A DNA stretch of 64,000 bases, from assembly GCF_005938225.1 (NCBI RefSeq), contig NZ_VCPC01000001.1, forward strand, positions 124,001-188,000, written 5' to 3'. The stretch is from Arenibacterium halophilum (lineage in GTDB: Bacteria; Pseudomonadota; Alphaproteobacteria; Rhodobacterales; Rhodobacteraceae). Of this stretch, positions 56,234 through 64,000 are shown in pieces; the first letter of the stretch is position 1, and each line of letters opens with the position of its first letter. The translations under genes and the position numbers were made by a program. The notes under the pieces are model-generated. The model was not told the origin of the DNA. It made no database searches and worked only from the letters and a program-made list of their open reading frames with translations.

Positions 56234-57661
56234 CTACAACTTTAGCTCCGCTGAGTAAGACCGTCGAGCTGCGATGAATACCGAATGGTCACGTGCGGCC
56301 CGCACGCCCTGGGCGTGATCGTAGCTCGCCATTGTCGTTGTGGCGCTTTTGTGGTCGAGAAGCGCTGGTGCGATGTAGCCGCCGCTTTGGAGCTCTTCAG
56401 ATGCCTCGGTCGCCACGTTGTCCCGCACCCGATGCACACTGACGCGAACCCCGAGGTGGCGCTCAGTCAGGTTCCCGGTCAGAACCCCTATCTGTTTAGA
56501 GGAAATTGCCGAGCCGATATCGAGAAGGCTCGGAAACATCATGGTTCCATCATCGAAGAACGGGCGATAGGTCCGCTGGTATCCGTCGATTGCGTTCCAA
56601 AGATCGGAATTCTCGATCACGCGGTCGTATCCGCCGCGGCCCTTCTTGTGTTCCCGCAGTTTCAACGCGGACCCGGGCAGACGGATCCTGATGTGCGGAT
56701 GGTCGAGCAGGATGACGGTCTGGCCGATGTCGAAATGGGACATGGCACGGGCGCGCTGGGGCACAGCAGCGGCCAACATCAGCAGAAGGCCATTCCGGTA
56801 ATCGCGAGCTTGGTGCAGGCCCCTCGGCCCTCTCGCCCGGGCACCTTCGATGAGGTCACATCCCAGGTCATAGATCGTAGATGCGCCGACCAGCTGAGCG
56901 CGGGTCTTCGTCGGCGAACCCGCGCGTTTCGCGCGCGCGCGATGCAGGGAGGTGACGTGGTCGCAGGCGGTGCTGGTGAATCCGGGCGTGTAGCTGGCAC
57001 GATACCCCGCCATGATGCGAACCAGGTAGTCAGTAATGCTCCGGGCTGAAACGCCGTCTTCCTCCAAGTCACCAGCGTATTGCCAGAAGGTCGTCCCTGT
57101 GGGCTCAACAGAATGCCCGAGGCTTTCACACCACCTCGTCCAGCGCAGCAGGCTGATAGACACGGCCTCGAGATAGCTCAGGCTCCATACGTTTTTTGTC
57201 CCGCCCAAATCGGTGCCCATCTTCAAGAGCAACCCTTTATGGTGTTCGTCCGGAAGCCGGCTGATCAATCTGCGGACGCGTTCCGCTTGCGGCAATACGC
57301 TATTCTTTGGCTCGCAACGGTGAGAGCGGATAAGTCGAGCGATCAATGCGGCAAAGGGCATCCCCCAGAGAACCGGAGCCGCCGCTTGAATATAGAACAG
57401 TTGGCCGACGGCCACGTGCGGTCCACGCGTCTCGGAGTTATCCGCCAGGTATCCTTGCAACTCCTCGCGCACGGGAGGTTCACAAAGTGAACGCTCCCTT
57501 CCGCGCCAATGGGAAAAATTTTCCAGCGCCATGACGACCGGCGCAAGGTCGAGGTCTGGCCGATCGAGGCTCAGCTCGGCGTGAATCTCTCGGGACACGG
57601 ATACGAACCGCTTTGATCCTATGGGTGCCATGGGCATCTCCTTCGTTCCCGGCAGCGTCAT
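56234..57661 (-). CDS. Second tyrosine recombinase of a coupled pair
   Basis: 475 residues from ATG 57661, which overlaps the stop codon of the upstream recombinase as ATGA. The catalytic domain has Arg303 (VPQRARAM), His410 and Arg413 (HRVR), His437 (LLDHKS) and Tyr447 (MASYDHA), so all residues needed for strand exchange are present. The N-terminal half (about 1-250) is helical, with a core-binding type region (ARSITDYLVRIMAGYRAS). It must act with the larger partner encoded just before it. Confidence 0.85.
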   Translation of the reverse strand: MTLPGTKEMPMAPIGSKRFVSVSREIHAELSLDRPDLDLAPVVMALENFSHWRGRERSLCEPPVREELQGYLADNSETRGPHVAVGQLFYIQAAAPVLWGMPFAALIARLIRSHRCEPKNSVLPQAERVRRLISRLPDEHHKGLLLKMGTDLGGTKNVWSLSYLEAVSISLLRWTRWCESLGHSVEPTGTTFWQYAGDLEEDGVSARSITDYLVRIMAGYRASYTPGFTSTACDHVTSLHRARAKRAGSPTKTRAQLVGASTIYDLGCDLIEGARARGPRGLHQARDYRNGLLLMLAAAVPQRARAMSHFDIGQTVILLDHPHIRIRLPGSALKLREHKKGRGGYDRVIENSDLWNAIDGYQRTYRPFFDDGTMMFPSLLDIGSAISSKQIGVLTGNLTERHLGVRVSVHRVRDNVATEASEELQSGGYIAPALLDHKSATTTMASYDHAQGVRAARDHSVFIAARRSYSAELKL

Positions 57662-59727
57662 GACCGTGTGCCGCGAATTTTCCGCTTCGTGAGGTGCTTC
57701 TGCCAACGCTCCAGCGCGAGGGTTTCATCGATTTCGGCATAGAATTCGAGCGTGGTCTCGAGGGTCTTGTGCCCGAGAAGCCGCTGAACATCTGGCAGCC
57801 GATTGGGATCTTCCCTGAGCCAGAGCCAGCCAAGAAAGTGCCGATATAAATGCGGATTCATCCGGATTCCGACAACCCGTTTCGTGTGCCGCATCAGTCG
57901 CTCCGGAAGACCACTGTAGGCTTGTCCTGGCGCGCCTGTGATTGCTTGAAACGGGAACAGATAGGGGTTCCGGTCATCGCCCTCGCGAAGGACGCGGCAA
58001 CGGACCTTGTCGATGTAGAGCCGCAGTCGCCGCGACTCATTTCCACCGAGCGGTATCGGCAGGTCAGGATCACTCCCGTCGCGCATCTTGACTTCGATAT
58101 TGGGCACCGTGATCGTCGCAAGACCTTCACGCCAGGAGATCCACGACAGCTTTATGCCGGTGGCGTTGGCTTTGCGGGGCGCACGTGCGAGCAGGATGTC
58201 ACTCGCCACGACGCACATCATGTCGCGAGCCATTTCGACATCGAGGCAATCGAGGCGCTTCATGCCAGGGTGTTGTCTCACGGACCGATCCAAGCGAGCA
58301 TTGACTTCGTCCGTGAGGATTTCCCCCAGGTCGAGGAGCCGTTGCTCTTTCTCCCCAACGATCTTACGGAGCTTAGCCTTGTTCCGTTCCGCTATCCCTT
58401 TCGAACCCGTGGAGTAGTCGCTGATCAGCGACGCGATATCATCGATCTCCGTGTCTGGTCTACCGACGTAGTCCCGAGCCATCTTCTTGATGGCCTTGCC
58501 CATCGTTGACGCGTAGCTGCTTGGGAATTCCTTGGAGCTGTTGGCGGCCGTGACGGCTTCCAGAACAGCTTCGACGACAGTAGGATCGCTATACTCCTCG
58601 ACGCTTTCGATGAGATATCCCGTGGACGCGAACAGTGCTTTCGCTCCCGCGACCAAGATGCCACGACGGTTGGCAAGCGTTGCCTCAGACCAGGTTTCAT
58701 CTTCGACCAGGAAGCCCGCCGACTTCCGCTCCGCCTCCGTTTTCTTCTTTCCGCCCTTCCTCGGCTTCAGAAGCGCGAGCTTGCCAGTGACCTTCTTTTC
58801 CGCATCTTCACGATCCAGGTGCGCCACGAAGTCTGCATGGGACAGGCCTTCCCGCGATTCCATGCCCATCACCCAACGAGTGAAAGGGCCGTCGAATTCG
58901 CGCAAAAAACCTTCCAGCGTTGATACAGGAACATCATACTTGTCGCGCTGATCGCCGAAGGGATGATCCACACAATGAAAGCCATATTCGGCAAAAGCCG
59001 GTTCCAATGCGAGACGGCAGCACAATCCCGCTATCCGCTTGACGTGCTTACGGCACACCGCTTCGGTTTTCGCGGTATCATCGCAGCGATAGTGAAAATA
59101 CTGAAGCAGCACATGGGTGTCGACCTGACTCGGCAGAAGGCGTTCCCGGTCGAGGAAAAAGAAGAACGCTCCGGCGTTCAGCTTGAGATCTTCGGGCAGT
59201 GTCGAACTCTGGATGGCCTCGTAGATGTCCCGATGGAGCCCGCTGACATCGCGGATGCTTTGCTTGCGGTTTCCACCACATGCGAGATCGATAGCCGTCA
59301 TGAAGTCGGACTTGTAGCTGTGGAAGCTTCTTGGTGCCAATCCCAAGGTGGCAGCGGACCAGCCGGCGAAAAGCTCCACCGCGCGTCGGCGGTCGACTTC
59401 CTCGGTTTCCGGGACCCATTCCGCTGCCCTTAGCACAGTATTGACACGAGATCGCAGCCGCCGATTACGGCTGTCGACGTCGCGGTCTCCGGTTGCGATG
59501 CCCAGGCGCGTAATGAGCTGTGCATACGTCGTTCTTGGCTCCGTATCCGGCAGTTCGACGTTCATTGCCCGACCGAGGGCATCCAAGATTTTCCGGCCTG
59601 GTCGATGCCCTGGTCGGTTCAGAATGGTGGCGACCGCCTTCGGATAGAGGCCTGCCTCCATCGACAGCGCCCGCATTGAAAGCCCGGTGATCTCCAGGTG
59701 TTCCCGAATTTTGTCCTGCAACGACAT
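57658..59727 (-). CDS. Large tyrosine recombinase with N-terminal HTH domain
   Basis: 689 residues. The N-terminal helix-turn-helix of the XRE/Cro type (about 1-58; GLSMRALSMEAGLYPKAVAT) is fused to a long helical region and a C-terminal tyrosine recombinase domain with an Arg near 515-518, His626, Arg629, His630 (HLYRHF), Gly-His653 (LLGHKTLE) and Tyr663 (EFYAEI). Its downstream partner overlaps by ATGA, and an excisionase-like gene lies 29 bases upstream, so all three form one operon. Confidence 0.85.
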   Translation of the reverse strand: MSLQDKIREHLEITGLSMRALSMEAGLYPKAVATILNRPGHRPGRKILDALGRAMNVELPDTEPRTTYAQLITRLGIATGDRDVDSRNRRLRSRVNTVLRAAEWVPETEEVDRRRAVELFAGWSAATLGLAPRSFHSYKSDFMTAIDLACGGNRKQSIRDVSGLHRDIYEAIQSSTLPEDLKLNAGAFFFFLDRERLLPSQVDTHVLLQYFHYRCDDTAKTEAVCRKHVKRIAGLCCRLALEPAFAEYGFHCVDHPFGDQRDKYDVPVSTLEGFLREFDGPFTRWVMGMESREGLSHADFVAHLDREDAEKKVTGKLALLKPRKGGKKKTEAERKSAGFLVEDETWSEATLANRRGILVAGAKALFASTGYLIESVEEYSDPTVVEAVLEAVTAANSSKEFPSSYASTMGKAIKKMARDYVGRPDTEIDDIASLISDYSTGSKGIAERNKAKLRKIVGEKEQRLLDLGEILTDEVNARLDRSVRQHPGMKRLDCLDVEMARDMMCVVASDILLARAPRKANATGIKLSWISWREGLATITVPNIEVKMRDGSDPDLPIPLGGNESRRLRLYIDKVRCRVLREGDDRNPYLFPFQAITGAPGQAYSGLPERLMRHTKRVVGIRMNPHLYRHFLGWLWLREDPNRLPDVQRLLGHKTLETTLEFYAEIDETLALERWQKHLTKRKIRGTRS

Positions 59728-59756
59728 ATTGGTCTTCCCCTACAGAATGGCTGGCG

Positions 59757-59981
59757 CTACTCGAGATCGAGATCCGCCCTCCGAACGGGGCGGATACGAT
59801 GCTCGAAAAGCGCCAGCCAATCAGCATGGATCAACCAGGACTTTCCCACCTTCGTCGCTTCAAGACGCACATGACCACGCTCGGTCTTGCAGCCGTCAAC
59901 GATCCAATCTCGGATCGTCCTGGGGTGCCGACGCAGCTTCTCTGCCACCTCTGCAACGGTATGATAATGTTCGTTTGGCAT
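59757..59981 (-). CDS. Excisionase-like helix-turn-helix protein
   Basis: 74 residues from ATG 59981 (AAGGAG seven bases upstream). A MerR/Xis-type wHTH: HTVAEVAEKLRRHPRTIRDW, then KSWLIHADWLALFEHRI. Proteins of this kind bend att sites or repress the recombinase operon. It is the first gene of the three-gene recombinase operon. The frame to 60032 has no ribosome site. Confidence 0.85.
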   Translation of the reverse strand: MPNEHYHTVAEVAEKLRRHPRTIRDWIVDGCKTERGHVRLEATKVGKSWLIHADWLALFEHRIRPVRRADLDLE

Positions 59982-60219
59982 CGTCTCGCTCCTTCTGACC
60001 GGAAAGGAACTACGCCCCAGGCCACGCCACAAAAGCGAATGACGGAAAAATCGAAGAAGACGCGACGTCGAAGCCGGATTCGGCGCTCCAAGGCTGCTAA
60101 TCCTGCGAAAGGCTGTGAGGAATTCTCAGGATTAGCAGGCGCGCCAAGTGGTTTGATCAACGATCATCGCGCCTGAACAACAGTGAACCGGCGATATTCG
60201 GTATCGCCGCAACCTGTAG
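59982..60219. other. Intergenic region with two inverted repeats before the recombinase operon
   Basis: 238 bases, no gene. It contains CTGCTAATCCTG and CAGGATTAGCAG (60094-60105, 60127-60138), a perfect 12-bp inverted repeat around 21 bases, and a hairpin CGGCGATA/TATCGCCG (60189-60209) just after the helicase stop codon. The first may be an operator or recombination site; the second may weakly terminate the helicase transcript. Confidence 0.65.
60094..60138. repeat. 12-bp inverted repeat, candidate recombinase or HTH binding site
   Basis: Two perfect 12-bp arms (60094-60105 and 60127-60138) separated by 21 bases that include GAATTC. No T-tract follows on either strand, so it is not a normal terminator. 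Confidence 0.7.
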
Positions 60220-62232
60220 CTACTGCCCGGACCCATCAGAGGGGACAGTTTCAAGGGCCGCAAGGTCTGCCAGGAACTCAGAAACCGGCTCGGTCCCGGA
60301 GAGCCACAGGAAATCTCTGGCGCGTGTGGCGGCGACGTAGAGCAGATGGCGTTCAGTCGCCATGACCTCGTCGAGTTGCGCCTCATCCAGAGCAGCAAGC
60401 AGACGCGCATTGTCCGGGAGAACATCATGGTTCAACCCAGCGACCGCAACGGCCCTGAACTCGGCACCCTTTGCATCATGCATCAGCATGACTTGGGCCT
60501 TCAGGTCTTCGAACTGTCTCACCTGAACCGTCGAGCGGACCAGGACGGCAATTTCGTCCGCCTCGACACCACGGCGCCGAAGGTCATCGATCCATTGTCC
60601 AAGATCATCGTGTTCCCGATGAGGATCATCGAAGATCCGTATAGCCGGTGCTGGGCCGTCGAAGACCGAGGTCACACCCAGGCGGCTTTCTTCGCTGCCA
60701 TCGGCTTCCACGAGCGTTTCAGGCAGCAAGGTGTCGCTGCGCCTCCGGATCTGATGAGACGTCCTGTAGTTCACCTTCAGGCTGCGCGAACGTCCACGTA
60801 TGTCAATGCCGGCCGCGGCCCATGGAAATGGAGCACGGAAAATCCTCTGGCCGATGTCTCCGGCGAAGAAGAGACCGTTGGGACTCGCACCGAGAGCGTC
60901 GGCCAGCAAAAGAAGCTCCGGCACCGAAATGTCCTGTGCTTCGTCGACGACAACATGTGTCCATGGGAAATGGCCATGGCCGCGCAAGTCATGCGCACTC
61001 GATGCCTCTGTGGTAAGTCCTTCCACCTCAAGCCGCGACCTCGTGGCGTCAAAGACAGCCCATAGGGCCTCCCGCCGCGACGCCGCCATGCGCTGCTTCC
61101 GACCGAGCCGCGGCAGATCGCGATACGTCTCGGCATCCCGAACGTTCCACGCATCGATGATCAGGGACCATTCGTCGAAAAGGAACTCCGGATCGACAGT
61201 GAGCGACGCTCCTGCCGCAGCCTCTTCCAGGAATCGTCGCAGGGTCATTTCGTCGACGACGTCGACTCCGCCGAACCGCTCGGCATGTAGCCGGTGGATC
61301 ACGGACCCCAAGCTTTCGACAGTGATCCTTTCCATGGCCGAAGGCAGTGCGACCAGCGGCAACTTTTGACGAAGCAGGTCGGCCAGACGTCGGTTGAAAG
61401 TGGTCAGCAGGACGTGAGCGGACGGATCGGCGGCGAGGCGGACGGCACGGTGAAGAGCGACCACGGTCTTGCCGGTGCCGGCAGAGCCGATTACCCGGGC
61501 CGGCCCATTGAAGTCGCGATCCACGTATTCCCGCTGTGCCGGATGGAGGAAAACGGTCCATTTTTCCCAAGGAGCATCCAGTGCCGCACGGAGTTCTTCG
61601 ACGTCTTCCACAACGCGGAACCGCCGCAGCGCATCCGGGTGAGACCACGGATCCTGTCCGGTCGCGAAAGCGATGGAGGGTGTCGGCCGTTCCCCGGTCG
61701 CAGCGGCGAGGATGGCGTCGGCAGCCTCGGACGGCAGATAGCCTGCAATATCCAGAACGGTTTCGTCTGTGGCCTCCCGAACGGTGCCGATCCAGTCCTC
61801 CGGCACGCCCCACGACAGGAGCGTTTCGTCGGTTTCGGACTCGAACAGCCGTGGTAGGAGAACGGCCTCTTCGACGAAGCGGTGGACGACAACATCCTCG
61901 ACTGTTTCGCGCGCTTCGACGATCTGGATAGCGCCGGTCTTCGGGTGTGCCTCGATCCGCCGGGTCTCGGCCCAACGATAGGCGTCATCATGGTGGCCAA
62001 CCCATGCCAGCAGCGTATCGCCGTCGGTCTTGTGGATGACCATCCGGATGTCCCGCGTGACGCGCGCGGTCCAGAAGTTCGGATCCTTGGCACGGTCGAC
62101 ACGGTGCATCTGGAAGCCGGGCAGGCTCGGGTCCATCTGGAAGTCGAAAGCGGACTGTTTGACGGCTTTCTGTTCCTGCGGCGTCAGCTTGGCCAGTGCG
62201 TCGTAGAAGGTGTCGGCTATGCGGTGGGTCAT
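60220..62232 (-). CDS. RelE-like domain fused to a UvrD-type superfamily 1 helicase
   Basis: 670 residues from ATG 62232 (ATGA overlap with the upstream gene). Residues about 10-90 look like a RelE/ParE-fold toxin domain (VDRAKDPNFWTARVTRDIRM, LAWVGHHDDAYRWAE). The rest is an SF1 helicase: Walker A IGSAGTGKTVVALHRA (249-256 core), motif II VVVDEAQDIS (about 427), motif III AGDIGQRIF (458), motif IV VNYRTSHQIRR (487), motif V MHDAKGAEFRAVAV (about 585) and motif VI LYVAATRARDFL (632). All key residues are present. The fusion, together with a methyltransferase upstream, suggests an anti-phage role. Confidence 0.85.
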   Translation of the reverse strand: MTHRIADTFYDALAKLTPQEQKAVKQSAFDFQMDPSLPGFQMHRVDRAKDPNFWTARVTRDIRMVIHKTDGDTLLAWVGHHDDAYRWAETRRIEAHPKTGAIQIVEARETVEDVVVHRFVEEAVLLPRLFESETDETLLSWGVPEDWIGTVREATDETVLDIAGYLPSEAADAILAAATGERPTPSIAFATGQDPWSHPDALRRFRVVEDVEELRAALDAPWEKWTVFLHPAQREYVDRDFNGPARVIGSAGTGKTVVALHRAVRLAADPSAHVLLTTFNRRLADLLRQKLPLVALPSAMERITVESLGSVIHRLHAERFGGVDVVDEMTLRRFLEEAAAGASLTVDPEFLFDEWSLIIDAWNVRDAETYRDLPRLGRKQRMAASRREALWAVFDATRSRLEVEGLTTEASSAHDLRGHGHFPWTHVVVDEAQDISVPELLLLADALGASPNGLFFAGDIGQRIFRAPFPWAAAGIDIRGRSRSLKVNYRTSHQIRRRSDTLLPETLVEADGSEESRLGVTSVFDGPAPAIRIFDDPHREHDDLGQWIDDLRRRGVEADEIAVLVRSTVQVRQFEDLKAQVMLMHDAKGAEFRAVAVAGLNHDVLPDNARLLAALDEAQLDEVMATERHLLYVAATRARDFLWLSGTEPVSEFLADLAALETVPSDGSGQ

Positions 62233-62642
62233 GCTTCCATTCCGCCCTGTCTCCGAATGATCAACTTGGCCCGCTCCGTGGCAAGATGACGCCACCGTGT
62301 TTCGCGCTCTGGAAAAAAGGGATTCCGCGTCTCCGGAACCATCCTTTCATAGAGTTCCGCCATTTCGAAGGCGGCGATTTCGAACACCATATTCATTCGA
62401 TGATCTTGAACGAACCTTGACGAGAGCTCGGACATGACGGTTCCGGCGGCCTTTCGCGCGCGTTTAGTGAGAGGCCGTCCTTCAAAGTTCCTCCGAAGGC
62501 CATTAAGATGGTCCTCCAGCTGGCGATCCGAAAAAAAGTGCTCGCCAGGGCCGAAATCGCTCAAAGCCCGGGCGTATTCGACCTCCTCCACCCATTCACG
62601 AGGTGGATTGGCACGCGGTCTTTCAATCGAACTACCGCCCAT
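62229..62642 (-). CDS. Small protein of unknown function coupled to the helicase
   Basis: 137 residues from ATG 62642; TTG 62666, only 3 bases after the methyltransferase stop codon, is an alternative giving 145 aa. The sequence is charged and helical (EWVEEVEYARALSDFGPGE, FEIAAFEMAELYERMVP). It has no membrane segment and I do not recognise it. Tight linkage on both sides (methyltransferase, helicase by ATGA) marks it as a component of the same system. Confidence 0.7.
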   Translation of the reverse strand: MGGSSIERPRANPPREWVEEVEYARALSDFGPGEHFFSDRQLEDHLNGLRRNFEGRPLTKRARKAAGTVMSELSSRFVQDHRMNMVFEIAAFEMAELYERMVPETRNPFFPERETRWRHLATERAKLIIRRQGGMEA

Positions 62643-62669
62643 GTAATTTCCAGGCCGCTTCGGCAACCG

Positions 62670-64000
62670 TTACACCCCCAAAACCTTCATGACCTCGTCC
62701 CCGAGGTGGTTGATCACCTTCACAGCCACCCTGCCCGACTTCGGCCGCGCAAACGGCCGCGAGACCGTCCGTTTCAGGCTCTCCCAGGCCTCCTCGTCGA
62801 TCTCCCCCTTCAGCGTGGTCTTCATCTGCTTGTAGGGGATCTCCGCCCCCGGGAAATACGCGTGACGGACGAAGAAGGACGCCTCGTTGTAGTCGGTGTC
62901 GATGAACCAGCAGGCGATGTCGTCGGGCTCGGAGGACACGACTTCCCCGGTCGCGGGCTTGAAGATGTCAACGCCCAGCAGCTCGATCCGGATCTTGTCG
63001 CCGTCGTCCTTCACCTGGATGTCCGGCTCGCCGAAGACGACGAACAGGTTCCCGCCGCCGGCGCGCAGGTCGTCGGCCATGTGCAGGTCCGGGTTCATCC
63101 GCGCCTGGAGGATCGGCAGGCGGCCCAGCTTGCGGGTCTCGGCCGTGTGGGCGTCGTAGTTGAAGGCGCAGGTGATCAGGATGTCGAAGCCCATGTCGAC
63201 AGCCTCGCGCGCGGCGGCGATCAGGTCGGCGCGTTGCAGGGTGCCATATTCGGGGCCGAGGAAGATGCCGGCCTTTCGTTCCGTGTCACCTTCCATGTAG
63301 AGCCCGACGGCGGCCAGCCATTCGCCCCCCGTCGCCTGGAGGGAGGTGAAGGTGATCCGGTCCTCCTTGTCGGACTGCTGGACTCCGGCCTTGGCGAGGT
63401 TGTCGAGGATGGCCGTGCGGTAGTTCTCGGCCTCCATCTCGCGCCCGCTGCGTTTGCCCTGGGCGGCGTCATGCTCCTCGATCAGCTCTCCGTGTTCGTT
63501 CACTGCCTGCGTGCGGTGCGGCGAGAGGCTTTCGACCGTGAAGGGGCCGGCAACGCGGACGCGCTTCTTGTCCTCGAAGGGCTTGTCGTAGAGGTATTCG
63601 AAATCGGCCTTGGCGGCGATGGACTTATCGATCTCTGTCTGGCGCGCGATGCGGGCCTGCCAGAAAGACTTGATGGCTTCCTTGGCGGCAGCGGGCCATC
63701 CCTCCGGCGCGTCGCGGGGGATTTCCCATTCCATGAAGCCGTTCGCCGGGGCCAATTCTCCGCTTGGCAGGTCAACCTCGCCAGAGGCGGTGAAGTCGAT
63801 TTTCTTATCCTTCCGGCCGCCGGTTTCGACGGTGAAGGGCGTGGCGTGGCCTGTGAGCGCGGCGTTAAGGGCCGCGCGGGCCTCCTCGACGGCCGGTTGC
63901 AGGGTGTCCCAGATCGTGTCGATCTCGGTGTTGTTGGCGATGGACTTGAGCGTGATGTGGGGAACGCGGTCGTAGACGAAGCCGTGGCGGATGTCGCCAT
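62670..64000 (-). CDS. Type III-like site-specific DNA methyltransferase, C-terminal part (5' end beyond window)
   Basis: About 443 residues are visible and the frame is open at the right edge, so the N-terminus and the methylase catalytic motifs are not seen. The visible start, GDIRHGFVYDRVPHITLKSI, and ATPFTVET, then VAGPFTVESLSPHRTQAV, GPEYGTLQRADLIAAAREA, CAFNYDAHT, RMNPDLHMADDL, ACWFIDTDYNEASFFVRHAY and VKVINHLGDEVMKV at the end, match from memory a Mod-like methyltransferase family found in islands with helicase genes. Methylase activity cannot be confirmed here. Confidence 0.75.
   Translation of the reverse strand, partial: GDIRHGFVYDRVPHITLKSIANNTEIDTIWDTLQPAVEEARAALNAALTGHATPFTVETGGRKDKKIDFTASGEVDLPSGELAPANGFMEWEIPRDAPEGWPAAAKEAIKSFWQARIARQTEIDKSIAAKADFEYLYDKPFEDKKRVRVAGPFTVESLSPHRTQAVNEHGELIEEHDAAQGKRSGREMEAENYRTAILDNLAKAGVQQSDKEDRITFTSLQATGGEWLAAVGLYMEGDTERKAGIFLGPEYGTLQRADLIAAAREAVDMGFDILITCAFNYDAHTAETRKLGRLPILQARMNPDLHMADDLRAGGGNLFVVFGEPDIQVKDDGDKIRIELLGVDIFKPATGEVVSSEPDDIACWFIDTDYNEASFFVRHAYFPGAEIPYKQMKTTLKGEIDEEAWESLKRTVSRPFARPKSGRVAVKVINHLGDEVMKVLGV

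Overview
The window looks like chromosome of a marine-type alphaproteobacterium of the Rhodobacteraceae (Roseobacter group). It is GC-rich, it carries a complete Rhodobacter capsulatus-type gene transfer agent (GTA) cluster, its pyruvate dehydrogenase E1-beta has an N-terminal lipoyl domain as in alphaproteobacteria, and its gene neighbourhoods (bactofilin/M23, cysE beside the GTA, mltG-fabF-acpP-fabG-fabD, rpsF-rpsR-rplI) fit that family. The species was not identified.

Bases 1-15,700 are core genome: the 5' part of an AsmA/YhdP-like envelope protein, a Bcp-type peroxiredoxin coupled to a DUF455 ferritin-like gene, an M23 peptidase overlapping a bactofilin, a membrane protein of unknown function, two tandem cyclophilins, pgk, class I fructose-bisphosphate aldolase, an FtsB/DivIC-like protein, the pdhA-pdhB-pdhC operon and cysE. 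Bases 15,411-29,727 (minus strand) hold the GTA structural operon, homologues of g1 to g15 in the canonical order plus one small downstream gene. The genes are tightly packed with ATGA, GTGA or TGATG junctions. A strong sigma70-like promoter with two copies of a 12-bp motif lies upstream of g1.

Bases 29,900-50,930 are again mostly core: mltG, fabF, a GNAT acetyltransferase, acpP, fabG, fabD, the ribosomal operon rpsF-rpsR-rplI, a small lipoprotein lytic transglycosylase, an MntP-like exporter, trigger factor, a secreted PilJ-type sensor-domain protein and tRNA-Leu(UAG). A catabolic-looking locus follows, with a GntR/FCD regulator, a ThDP-dependent enzyme, a tripartite tricarboxylate transporter (tctC, tctB, tctA) and an AllE-like bicupin. 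After it come a histidine kinase, an MBL-fold hydrolase and tRNA-Asn(GUU).

From tRNA-Asn to the right edge the content is accessory, consistent with an integrative island whose far end lies outside the window. It starts with a large tyrosine integrase preceded by four GTGCAC sites at exact 12-bp spacing. Two small unknown genes and a DUF3987 ATPase follow. Next is a minus-strand module in which an excisionase-like HTH protein precedes two translationally coupled tyrosine recombinases, the first of them fused to an N-terminal HTH. Last is a minus-strand gene set that looks like a defence module: the C-terminal part of a Type III-like DNA methyltransferase (running off the right edge), a 137-aa unknown protein, and a RelE-like domain fused to a UvrD-type helicase, the last two overlapping by ATGA. 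This right-hand 13 kb is the least familiar and most interesting part of the window.
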